From Bradyrhizobium sp. 200 (GTDB lineage Bacteria; Pseudomonadota; Alphaproteobacteria; Rhizobiales; Xanthobacteraceae), in the NCBI RefSeq assembly GCF_023100945.1, contig NZ_CP064689.1, positions 1,780,001 to 1,844,000 of the forward strand: 64,000 bases of DNA, read 5' to 3'. The notes below the pieces were generated by a model that saw only the letters and a list, made by a program, of their open reading frames with translations, was not told the DNA's origin and did no database searches. Positions within the stretch are counted from its first letter, which is position 1. Each line of letters begins with the position of its first letter. Shown one piece after another: positions 7,919 through 16,900 of this stretch. Made by a program: the position numbers and the translations under genes.

Positions 7919-8519
7919 CACACAAACGTCCGATCGTCACAGCGCATCTGCACGCAACCTATTATCGAATCGTTTTTCACCACAAGCGCGCCCCCGGGGG
8001 ATCCGCGCCCTACAGGGCGGTCCGGACGTGCCGCCCCGTCGCAATGGCATGCGATTCGGTCGGATGATATTGCTTCCAATGTGATCTGGATCACCGTCGC
8101 TTGCTGGCAGTTTCGATGAGCTGCTCCGCTACGGAGGGTTTTCTCCGGAACGCGGCTATCCGAACCTCGGCGGGACAATCTGAGCGCCTGTGTCGCGTAT
8201 GTCGCTTTGGCCCAACGCTCGGTGTTCCCTTGTTCACCCGCGACAGGCGTCACGTCGCTTCACCCCGCCAACAGGCGCAGAGGAACTGGCGTGATACAGT
8301 CTGCAGAAAACAATACTTGTCCAATGCCGCGTCAGCGCCGATCTGTGGACAACAAATCGGCTAGATGCGCGCCTAGCAAAACGACTCACAAAAAAATCTG
8401 AAGAAGAATTCGTTCGGGGCAACCAAACGGGCGGGCGGGTGTTACAGTCAGTCAAACGTCAGCGTGAGTACCAAGGTTATCGTACCAGCGCATCGGAGCC
8501 TGCCGGTTCCGGAAGTTCA
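7919..8519. other. Intergenic region without a convincing gene
   Basis: About 600 bp between the TetR gene (minus) and a small membrane protein (plus). Open frames here have poor codon character and no ribosome sites. The stretch must hold the TetR promoter on the minus strand and a CRP-like palindrome at 8080-8096. I see no RNA gene or mobile element. Confidence 0.6.
8080..8096. promoter_or_regulatory. Second CRP/FNR-type palindrome
   Basis: TGTGATCTGGATCACCG carries the inverted repeat GTGATC-TG-GATCAC and matches TGTGA-N6-TCACA at nine of ten fixed positions. It lies roughly 160 bp upstream of the TetR gene and over 400 bp from the next gene on the plus strand, so its target is most likely the TetR gene or an unseen transcript. 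Confidence 0.4.
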
Positions 8520-8750
8520 ATGCCAACACTGATCGGCGCGGCGATGATCGCCGCTGCAATTTTGCTGTCGACGCTGATCAACGCGCTCGGCAGCCGCTAC
8601 GTCGGGTTCGAAAGCCCGACGGAGGAGAGCGCGTGGCTGGTCGACCGTCTCACCGGCAACGTCTACAAATGTCATGCGCCCCAGCCCGGCCGCGCCTCCT
8701 GCGAGGCCGAGATCGCAACCGGCAGCGTTGGGGACCAGCAGAAGCGGTAA
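8520..8750 (+). CDS. Small single-pass membrane protein of unknown function
   Basis: 76 residues. ATG at 8520 is chosen over a GTG at 8439 because GGAAG lies six bases upstream and because the protein then begins with a membrane segment (LIGAAMIAAAILLSTLINAL). The rest is a short polar domain with RLTGNVYKCHAP and one more Cys (RASCEAE), spaced as a possible disulphide in the periplasm. I do not recognise the family; the WLVDRLTGNVYKC motif recalls small proteins that display a CxnC pair outside the membrane. Confidence 0.6.
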   Translation: MPTLIGAAMIAAAILLSTLINALGSRYVGFESPTEESAWLVDRLTGNVYKCHAPQPGRASCEAEIATGSVGDQQKR

Positions 8751-8828
8751 GCTGAGTTCGCGCCGCGAGCCGGCGACCATGGAACCCGGGACTCCCCACG
8801 GGCGCGAATCCCGATACATTGCCGTGCG

Positions 8829-10010
8829 ATGCCCCGCGCGACCGAACCCCGTCCCCTGACCAAAACCGAGGCCCGGCGAATCTGGCTGCAGGCCCAGCGG
8901 CTCGATACCAGCGAGCCGTTCGGCGCCGGCCCGCAGGCGGTTGCGGCGGCGGTGGACCATCTCGGCTATGTGCAGATCGACACCATCCACGTCATCGAGC
9001 GCTGCCATCATCACATTCTCTATAGCCGCATTCCGGCCTACGCCCGCGCCGACCTGCGCCAGGCGCAGAGCGTCGACAAAAGCGTGTTCGAGTACTGGAC
9101 CCATGCGCTGTCCTACGTTCCGGCGAAGGATTTTCGCTTCTTCGTCCCCGCGATGCGGGAGCACCGGCGCGAGGGCCATCGATGGTTCGCTTCCGTGAAG
9201 CCCGAGGACACCCGCAAGGTGATGCGGCTGTTGCGGCGCGACGGCGCGCTCACCATCCGCGACATCGAGGACGATGTGCTCACCGAGAAGGAACATCTCT
9301 GGCAAAGCCGCAAACCCTCGAAGCGGGCGCTGCAGCTTGCCTTCTATACCGGCGAGGTGACGATCTCCGAACGCACCGGCATGCTCAAGACCTATGAACT
9401 GATGACGCGGCATTTCGGCTGGGACAGGCCGCCCAAGCCGGCAAGGTCGGCGGAAATCACCGCCTATCTGCTCGACCGCGCGCTACGCTCGCAGGGCGTC
9501 GTCAGCCTTGATTCGATCTGCCATCTCGACGCGCCGAGCAAGGGGGCGGTGCGGCGTTTGATCGAGGCGCGAGTGCGGCGCAAGGAACTGGCGCCGGTCG
9601 CACTCGAAGGCGCCGGCAAGCAGGAACACTGGGCGCGGCCCGAGGTGCTGGGGGCGAATGGATCTGCGCCGGCAGGCGAGGGCGACGCCGGCTTGGCGCA
9701 CATCCTCTCGCCGTTCGATCCGCTTGTTATCCAGCGCAAGCGCACCGAGTTGTTCTTCGGCTACGGCCACCGCTTCGAGGCCTATGTGCCGAAGGAGAAG
9801 CGCCTGTTCGGCTATTTCGCGCTGCCGGTTCTCGTAGGCGAAGACATCGTCGCTGCCATCGATCTGAAGACCGACCGCCAGAACAAGAAACTCTTGATGC
9901 AGAAATGGAGCTGGGTCGGCAAGGGCGCGGCGCGGGGCCTGCGCAAGGACTACAAGCGCCGCATCGAGGAAGAGCTGGATCGTTTCGAGCGGTTTCAACT
10001 GGCGGAGTAG
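8829..10010 (+). CDS. ycaQ: YcaQ-type winged-helix DNA glycosylase
   Basis: 393 residues, the usual length of YcaQ (HTH_42 family). These enzymes unhook interstrand crosslinks and excise alkylated purines. The catalytic loop motif Q-hydrophobic-D is present as Gln49-Ile50-Asp51 in GYVQIDTIHVIERCHH; the QxD form is the YcaQ rather than the AlkZ (QxQ) subfamily. Other family marks are ERTGMLKTYELMTRHF, LSPFDPLVIQRKRTELFFGYGHRFEAYVP in outline, and the RLFGYFALPVLVG beta-strand pair near the C-terminus. It appears monocistronic and convergent with the CobW gene. Confidence 0.88.
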   Translation: MPRATEPRPLTKTEARRIWLQAQRLDTSEPFGAGPQAVAAAVDHLGYVQIDTIHVIERCHHHILYSRIPAYARADLRQAQSVDKSVFEYWTHALSYVPAKDFRFFVPAMREHRREGHRWFASVKPEDTRKVMRLLRRDGALTIRDIEDDVLTEKEHLWQSRKPSKRALQLAFYTGEVTISERTGMLKTYELMTRHFGWDRPPKPARSAEITAYLLDRALRSQGVVSLDSICHLDAPSKGAVRRLIEARVRRKELAPVALEGAGKQEHWARPEVLGANGSAPAGEGDAGLAHILSPFDPLVIQRKRTELFFGYGHRFEAYVPKEKRLFGYFALPVLVGEDIVAAIDLKTDRQNKKLLMQKWSWVGKGAARGLRKDYKRRIEEELDRFERFQLAE

Positions 10011-10142
10011 GGCGTCCGTTCGGGAGCCTGGCCCCCGGGCTAGTTCGCGGACTCATTTGCGCGTCGCATCCGAACTGGCGCGACGAAAGTAAACCAGCGT
10101 TCGACTTCGTCGATCGCATTGCAACGAACTGCTACAACCGTC

Positions 10143-11210
10143 TCAAGCTGCCGCACGGCCTGCTTGCCATAGCGCAAGCACCTCTTCGCGCGCGATGCCG
10201 CGGGTAATGAACACGATGCGCGAGCGGCGGTCGGCGTCGGGCCATTCGGCGAGCGCCACCGGCGGATGGAAGACATGGTGGACGCCGTGGATCACTATTG
10301 GCGTCTGCTCCCCGCGGAGATTGAGAATGCCTTTGACCCGCAGCAGGTCCTCGCCGCGCATGCTGCGAAGATACGCGAGCCAGCGCGAAACGGCCATCCA
10401 GTCGAGCGGCTCGTCGAACGCGAGCACGAAGCTGGTGATCGATGTATCGTGGCTGTGATGGGCGTGACCGCTATGATTGGCGTGGTCGTCGTGGTGCTCG
10501 TGCGCCGGCTCGCCGGATCCTGCGAACGCCTGCTCGTTGAGCCAGCGCCCAACGTCGACCGTTTTTTTCTCGGGATCGACCAGGCCGGCACCGAATAGCT
10601 CCGCCGGATCGATCTCGCCATGCATCACGCTTTCGATCCTGGCACCGGGATTGAGTCGACGGAGACGCGACTCCAATGCGGCAATGTTGCTGACCAAATC
10701 GCATTTGGTGATCAACAGCCGATCGGCAAGCGCCACCTGCTTCACCGCTTCATATTGATGATCGAGCTGATGAACTGCATTAGCGGCATCCACCGTCGTC
10801 AAGACGGTATCGAGCCGCAGGAAATGCGAGACCAATGGATTGTTCAGCAGGAGCTGGATGATCGGGGCAGGATCTGCCAGACCCGTGGTCTCGACGAGAA
10901 TGCGACGAAATGGCGGCACTTCGCCGCGATCGCGTCTCACCAGGAGTGTGCGCAGCGTCTCCTCGAGGTCGCTGCGGATTGTGCAGCAAATACAACCGCT
11001 CGCGAGTACAGCCACCTCGCCATCGACGCGCTCGACGAGGAGATGGTCGAGACTGACTTCCCCGTATTCGTTGATAACGACAGCGCTGTCCCTCATGGCG
11101 TCGTGGCGCAGCAAGCGATTGAGCAGCGTGGTCTTGCCGCTGCCGAGAAAGCCGGTGATCAACGATACCGGCAGCCGCCCGGCTGACTTGTCGTTCCCGA
11201 AGAGGCTCAT
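10143..11210 (-). CDS. CobW/COG0523 GTPase, putative metal chaperone
   Basis: 355 residues from ATG 11210, which has GAGGG six bases upstream; an ATG at 11231 is an alternative without a clear ribosome site. The P-loop GFLGSGKT is at residues 20-27, the metal-binding CxCC motif (GCICC) at 73-76, and the C-terminal CobW_C domain is present. A loop near residue 230 is very His-rich (HEHHDDHANHSGHAHHSHD), which in this family is linked to zinc handling. It is divergent, across about 40-60 bp, from the cyclase-family gene, and may serve a metalloenzyme such as that one. I do not see a Zur box. Confidence 0.88.
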   Translation of the reverse strand: MSLFGNDKSAGRLPVSLITGFLGSGKTTLLNRLLRHDAMRDSAVVINEYGEVSLDHLLVERVDGEVAVLASGCICCTIRSDLEETLRTLLVRRDRGEVPPFRRILVETTGLADPAPIIQLLLNNPLVSHFLRLDTVLTTVDAANAVHQLDHQYEAVKQVALADRLLITKCDLVSNIAALESRLRRLNPGARIESVMHGEIDPAELFGAGLVDPEKKTVDVGRWLNEQAFAGSGEPAHEHHDDHANHSGHAHHSHDTSITSFVLAFDEPLDWMAVSRWLAYLRSMRGEDLLRVKGILNLRGEQTPIVIHGVHHVFHPPVALAEWPDADRRSRIVFITRGIAREEVLALWQAGRAAA

Positions 11211-11272
11211 CGGCGCCCTCACTTCAATCATCTTATTTTTGTCGCTGGACAGCAGCCTAGCGGAGGAGGAGC

Positions 11273-12424
11273 ATGCCGAAAATAATTTTTAAGCCCAGCG
11301 TCTGGGCACAACCCTGGGAGGGAGCGATGGACGACGAAGTCAGGGGCGAAGAGCACAAAGGCGGGATGGCGGCAACCGATCGCCGGACGTTACTCCGCAC
11401 AGCCGGCCTCGCCGGCGCGGCGGGGGCGGCGCTTGCGGGCGCGATGCATGGCAAGTTTTCGCTTGCGCCGGTCACCGCAGCGCAGGCGCAGACCACCGCC
11501 GCCATGCCCAAGGGTGTCGACAGGCCATGGTGGCCCTCGAAATGGGGCAAGGACGACGAGGCCGGCGCATCCAACCACATCACGCCAGCGAAGGTCCTCG
11601 ATGCGGCGAAATGGATCAAGGACGGCAAGATCTACAAGATCGGCCGGGTCTACGAGCAGGGCATGCCGCTTTTCGGAGCGCGTGCATTCTCGCTGCGCAT
11701 TCCCGGTGGTCCGACCGGTGGGCCGTTCGGCGACAACAAGCTTGTGTATCATGACGAATTTCTCGCTACCGAGATTGGCCAGACCGGCACGCAGTTCGAT
11801 GGCCTCGGCCACATCGGCATCCAGATGGGCAAGGACGGCGACAAGAGCGAGATGCGGTTCTACAACGGCTTCACCGCCCAGGAGATCGGCGACGCATACG
11901 GTCTCAAGAAGCTCGGCACAGAGAAGCTCAAGCCCATCTTCACGCGTGCCCATCTGGTCGACATGGTCGCGCTCAAGGGCGGGATGATGGATGCAGGTCA
12001 GGAGATCACCGCGGCAGATATCAAGGCGGCGCTGCAGAAGCAGAACATCCCCGAGAGCGATATCAAGGCCGGGGACGCGATCATGTTCCATACCGGCTGG
12101 GGCTCGCTGTGGATGAAGAACAACGATCGCTTCAACAGCGGAGAGCCGGGCATCGGACTCGACGCTGCCCGATGGGTGATCGAAAAGGACCTCGCGCTCA
12201 CCGCGGCCGACACCTGGGCGGTCGAGGTGGTCCCGAATCCCGACAAGTCGCTCGCCTTCGCGGTTCATGCCGAGCTGCAGACGAAGCACGGCATCCTCAA
12301 CCACGAGAACCTGATATTCGACGAGCTCGTCGCCGAGAGGAAGTACCAGTTCGTCTATTGCTTCACCCCGGCCCCGATCAAGGGCGCCACGGGAAGCAAC
12401 GGCTGTCCGATCGCGATCACGTGA
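11273..12424 (+). CDS. Exported cyclase-family (kynurenine formamidase-like) protein
   Basis: 383 residues. Two in-frame starts are possible: ATG 11273 with GGAGGAGGAGC upstream and ATG 11327 with GGGAGGGAG upstream. Both put a twin-arginine signal (DRRTLLRTAGLAGAAGAAL) near the N-terminus, so folding with a bound metal before export is expected. The core is PF04199. Its usual metal motif is HGTHxD...H; here the stretch reads TGTQFDGLGHIG, keeping Asp and the last His but with Gln for the first-motif His. Members hydrolyse N-formylkynurenine or similar amides and lactones. The substrate here is unknown. Confidence 0.85.
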   Translation: MPKIIFKPSVWAQPWEGAMDDEVRGEEHKGGMAATDRRTLLRTAGLAGAAGAALAGAMHGKFSLAPVTAAQAQTTAAMPKGVDRPWWPSKWGKDDEAGASNHITPAKVLDAAKWIKDGKIYKIGRVYEQGMPLFGARAFSLRIPGGPTGGPFGDNKLVYHDEFLATEIGQTGTQFDGLGHIGIQMGKDGDKSEMRFYNGFTAQEIGDAYGLKKLGTEKLKPIFTRAHLVDMVALKGGMMDAGQEITAADIKAALQKQNIPESDIKAGDAIMFHTGWGSLWMKNNDRFNSGEPGIGLDAARWVIEKDLALTAADTWAVEVVPNPDKSLAFAVHAELQTKHGILNHENLIFDELVAERKYQFVYCFTPAPIKGATGSNGCPIAIT

Positions 12425-12593
12425 TCAGGCACATCGGGGCGTGGGCGGCGCAATCCGGGATCGATCCGCATGTGAAACAATCCCGGATTACGCTGGCGCT
12501 CCGTCCAGGCTACGCCGCAGCGTTCGCGGAGACGGCAGGCATTTGGAGAAAGCAATTACCTCTTAACTAAACAATCCTTCACGAATTGATGAT

Positions 12594-12634
12594 CACTGAC
12601 GATTATTGACATTCGTCAGTGAGCATTCAATACT
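12594..12634 (+). promoter_or_regulatory. Promoter embedded in an inverted repeat, RND operon
   Basis: CACTGACG (12594-12601) and CGTCAGTG (12614-12621) form a perfect 8-bp inverted repeat with a 12-bp spacer. The spacer contains TTGACA (12606-12611), an ideal -35 box, and AATACT follows after 17 bp at 12629-12634. A dimeric repressor on the repeat would cover the -35 element. The TetR gene at the end of the same operon is the obvious candidate. Confidence 0.65.
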
Positions 12635-12663
12635 CTTCATCAGATCCTGCGATGGAGAGTCCA

Positions 12664-13770
12664 ATGTTCGCCCGGTCCATTTTCTCTAGCTATTACAGGC
12701 TCTTGACGGGAGCGTCGCTGGCTTTTGCGGTATTTGCGCTGGCTGGCTGCAATGAAAAGGCGGCTGAAATGGCCGCTCCTGGACGTCCGGTACTGGTCGC
12801 CACGGTGCATTATGCGGCCGAGACGCCGGAGCGCAGCTTTGTCGGCACCATCCGGCCCCGGATCGAGACCGACATGGGCTTCCGGGTTCCCGGCAAGGTC
12901 GCGCGGCGCCTGGTCGAAGTTGGCCAGACCGTCGATGTCGGCCAGCCGCTCGCCACCCTCGATGAGGTCGACCTGAAGCTACAGGCCGAGCAGGCGGAGG
13001 CCGAATTCCGCGCCGCCACCGGCGTGCTGGCGCAGGCTGGCGCAGCCGAGCAGCGCGCCAAGGATCTGCGCGCCAAGGGCTGGACCACCGACGCCCAGAT
13101 GGACCAGAGCCGCGCCGCCGCCGATGAAGCGCGCGCACGTCTTAATCGCGCCGAACGGCAGGTCGAACTCACCAAGAATTCTCTTTCTTATGCAACGCTG
13201 CTGGCCGACAGCCGCGGCGTCGTCACCGCGACCCTGATCGATCCGGGCCAAGTCGTGGCCTCCGGCCAGACCGCAGTCCGCGTCGCGCGCTTTGCCGAGA
13301 AGGAAGCCGTGGTCGCGATCCCCGAGACGCTGGTCGGCCGGGCCAAGTCCGGCTCTGCCACCGTGACGCTGTGGTCGGACGCGGAAAAGAAATATACCGC
13401 GAAGCTGCGCGAGATCGCGCCCTCGGCCGATCCGGCGACGCGGACCTATCTCGCCAAATTCTCGTTGCCTGAGGCCGACGACAAGGTATCGCTCGGCATG
13501 ACCGCGACGCTGACGCTGGCGGACGCCGCCACCGAGCGCGTGGCCAAGCTGCCGCTATCGGCGCTGTTCAGCCAGGGCAGCAATCCCTCGCTCTATATCG
13601 TCGACGATTCCGGCGCGGTGATGCTTAAGCCGGTCATCGTGAAATCCTATGAGAGCAATTCGGTCGTGATCTCCGGCGGCGTCAACGAAGGTGCCAAGGT
13701 GGTCGCGCTCGGCGTGCAGAAGATCGATCCGGCCCAGAAGGTCCGGGTGGTCTCGTCGCTGTCGTTTTAG
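12664..13770 (+). CDS. RND efflux periplasmic adaptor (membrane fusion lipoprotein)
   Basis: 368 residues from ATG 12664, with GGAGAG just upstream. Earlier in-frame starts would lie in the promoter. The signal peptide ends in a lipobox (FALAGCNEK), so the protein is lipid-anchored. It has the HlyD/AcrA order: a first barrel-sandwich strand (GFRVPGKVARRLVEVGQTVDVGQPL), a coiled-coil hairpin rich in Ala/Glu (about residues 95-165), the second half barrel-sandwich (SRGVVTATLIDPGQVVASGQ), then beta-barrel and membrane-proximal domains. It links the inner-membrane pump encoded next to an outer-membrane channel that is not encoded here. Confidence 0.92.
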   Translation: MFARSIFSSYYRLLTGASLAFAVFALAGCNEKAAEMAAPGRPVLVATVHYAAETPERSFVGTIRPRIETDMGFRVPGKVARRLVEVGQTVDVGQPLATLDEVDLKLQAEQAEAEFRAATGVLAQAGAAEQRAKDLRAKGWTTDAQMDQSRAAADEARARLNRAERQVELTKNSLSYATLLADSRGVVTATLIDPGQVVASGQTAVRVARFAEKEAVVAIPETLVGRAKSGSATVTLWSDAEKKYTAKLREIAPSADPATRTYLAKFSLPEADDKVSLGMTATLTLADAATERVAKLPLSALFSQGSNPSLYIVDDSGAVMLKPVIVKSYESNSVVISGGVNEGAKVVALGVQKIDPAQKVRVVSSLSF

Positions 13771-13791
13771 TCCCGTCATTGCGTGTTAGCC

Positions 13792-13875
13792 CCGTCATTG
13801 CGAGCGAAGCGAAGCAATCCATTTCGCCACAAGGAAGTGTGGATTGCTTCGTCGCTTCGCTCCTCGCAATGACGG
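13792..13875. repeat. Dispersed palindromic repeat, GTCATTGCGAGCGAAGCG type, copy 1
   Basis: An 84-bp element with complementary ends (CCGTCATTGCGAGCGAAG ... CGCAATGACGG) and an inner ATCCA/TGGAT pair. It separates the adaptor and pump cistrons of one operon. Copies of the same type lie at 42940, 56181 and 63211. Confidence 0.85.
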
Positions 13876-13908
13876 CCAAGGCAGAGTTTTTCGGAATTGG
13901 AGAGTGAC

Positions 13909-16900
13909 ATGAAGCGCTTCAATCTCTCGGGCTGGGCGGTGAGTCATCCGACCCTGATCCTGTTCCTGATGATCATGCTGGGCGCTGCCGGCTTCTTCTC
14001 CTACGAGCGGCTCGGCCGCGCCGAGGATCCGTTCTTCACGGTGAAGGTGGTCAATGTCTCGGCGATCTGGCCGGGCGCGACCGCGCAGGAAATGCAAACC
14101 CAGGTCGCCGACCCGATCGAGAAGAAGCTGCAGGAACTGCCGTTCTTCGAAAAGGTGCAGACCTATTCAAAGCCGTCGTTCACGGCGATGCAGGTCACGT
14201 TCAAGGATTCGACCCCGGCAAAGGACGTGCCTTATCTATTTTATCTGCTGCGCAAGAAGCTCGCCGACGTGCAGGGCCAGTTGCCCGCCGGCCTGCTCGG
14301 GCCGACCGTCAACGACGAATTCTCCGACGTCGATTCCATTCTGTACATGATGACGGGCGATGGTGCTGACTACGCGCAACTGAAGAAGGCCGCGGAAGGC
14401 CTGCGCCAGCGGCTGCTGAAGGTCACCGGCGTCACCAAGGTCAATCTCTACGGCACCCAGGACGAGCGTATTTTCGTCGAGTTCTCGCACGCCAAGCTGG
14501 CGACGCTCGGCATCACGCCGCAGGCGCTGTTCGATTCGCTGGCCAAGCAGAATAACGTCACGCCCGCCGGCACGGTGGAAACCTCTTCGCAGCGCGTGCC
14601 GCTGCGTGTCACCGGCGCGCTCGACGGCGCCAAGGCGGTTGCGGAAACCCCGGTCGAAAGCAACGGCCGCGTGTTCCGGCTCGGCGATATCGCTACCGTC
14701 ACCCACGGCTTCGTCGATCCCCCGACCTTCGTCGCCCGCCAGGAAGGCAAGCCTGCGATCGGCATCGGCGTGGTCACCACGAAGGGCGCCAACATTCTCG
14801 AACTCGGCAAGGATGTCGAGAAGGCGACCAACGATTTCATGAAGGCTGTGCCGCAGGGCATCGAGGTTGAGCAGATCGCCGACCAGCCGAAGGTGGTCGA
14901 GCGCGCCGTCGGCGAGTTCGTGCATTCCTTCATCGAGGCGCTCGCCATCGTGCTGTTCGTCTCGTTCGTGGCGCTCGGCTGGCGCACGGGCATCGTGGTC
15001 GCGATGTCGGTGCCGCTGGTGCTCGCCATCGTCTTCATCGTCATGAACGCGATGTCGATCGACCTGCACCGCATCACGCTCGGCGCGCTGATCATCGCGC
15101 TCGGCCTTCTGGTCGACGACGCCATCATCGCCGTGGAAATGATGGTAGTGAAGATGGAGCAGGGCTGGGACCGCGTTCGCGCGGCCGCCTTTGCCTGGGA
15201 ATCAACTGCGTTTCCGATGCTCACGGGAACGCTGGTCACGGCCGCTGGCTTCCTCCCCATCGGCTTTGCCAATTCGGCGGTCGGCGAATATGCCGGCGGC
15301 ATCTTCTGGATCGTGGCGATCTCGCTGGTCGCCTCCTGGTTCGTGGCGGTGATCTTCACGCCCTATATCGGCGTCAAGCTGCTGCCGAACATCAAGGTCC
15401 ACCACAACCACGATCCGCACGCGGTCTATGAGACGCGGATGTACCGTGTCCTCCGCAGCATGGTGCAGTGGTGCGTCGACCACCGGGTCAAGGTGGTGCT
15501 GGCAACCGTCGGCGTGTTCGTGCTCTCGATCGTGGGTTTCGGCAACGTGCAGCAGCAGTTCTTCCCGCTCTCGGAGCGGCCTGAACTGTTCCTGCAGTTG
15601 CGCCTGCCGGAAGGCACCGCCTTCAACGTCACGGAAAAATCCGTGAAGAAGGCCGAGGCGCTGCTGAAGGACGACAAGGATATCGCGACCTTTACCTCCT
15701 ATGTCGGCCAGGGTTCGCCGCGCTTCTGGCTCGGCCTCAATCCGCAACTGCCGAACGAGGCCTTTGCCGAGATCGTGATCGTGTCAAAGGACGTCGAGGC
15801 CCGCGAACGGATCAAGGCGCGGCTGGAGAAGGCGGTCGCCGAGGGTGATCTGAGCGAGGCGCGCGTGCGCGTCGACCGCTTTAATTTCGGCCCGCCGGTC
15901 GGCTTCCCGGTCCAGTTCCGCGTGATCGGCCCCGACGCCAACACGGTGCGTGACATCGCCTACAAGGTGCGCGACGTCATGAAGCAGAATCCCAACGTCG
16001 TGGAGCCGCAGCTCGACTGGAACGAGCAGTCGCCTTACCTGAAGCTCGCGGTGGATCAGGACCGGGCGCGGGCGCTCGGCCTGACCCCGCAGGACGTCTC
16101 GCAGGCGCTCGCGATGCTGATCTCGGGTGCGCAGGTCACGACCATCCGTGACGGCATCGAGAAGGTCGGCGTGGTCGCGCGCGCAGTGCCGTCCGAACGG
16201 CTCGATCTCAAGAGCGTCGGTGACCTCACTGTGACGTCACGCAACGGCGTCGCCGTGCCGCTGCAGCAGATCGCCAAGATCGAATATTCCCATGAGGAGC
16301 CGATCATGTGGCGGCGTAACCGCGACATGGCGATCACGGTGCGGACCGACGTCGTCGACGGTGTCCAGGCACCCGATGTCACCAACCAGATCTGGCCCAA
16401 GCTGAAGGAAATCCGCGACCATCTCGAGCCGGCCTACCGGATCGAGCCGGGCGGCGCGTTCGAGGAATCCGCCAAGGGCAATGCCTCGATCTTCGTGCTG
16501 TTTCCGCTGATGGTCATGGTGATGCTGACGCTGCTGATGATCCAGCTCCAGAGCTTCTCGCGGCTGTTCCTGGTCTTCCTGACCGCGCCGCTCGGCATCG
16601 TCGGCGCCTCGCTCGGCCTCAATGTCGCCAACCAGCCGTTCGGCTTCGTGGCGCTGCTCGGACTGATCGCGCTGGCCGGTATGATCATGCGCAACGCCGT
16701 GATCCTGGTGGATCAGATCGAGGCGGATGTTTCTCAGGGTTTGACGCGCAAGGAAGCCATCGTCGAGGCCACCGTCCGCCGTGCCCGCCCGGTGGTGCTG
16801 ACGGCGCTGGCCGCAATTCTCGCCATGATCCCGCTGTCGCGCTCCGCCTTCTGGGGCCCGATGGCGATCACCATCATGGGCGGTTTGTTTGTTGCAACCT

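Noticed and set aside
14236..15747. Overlapping minus-strand frames of 181-303 codons inside the RND pump
   Set aside because: The plus strand encodes a complete RND protein here; the antisense translations are compositionally odd shadows.
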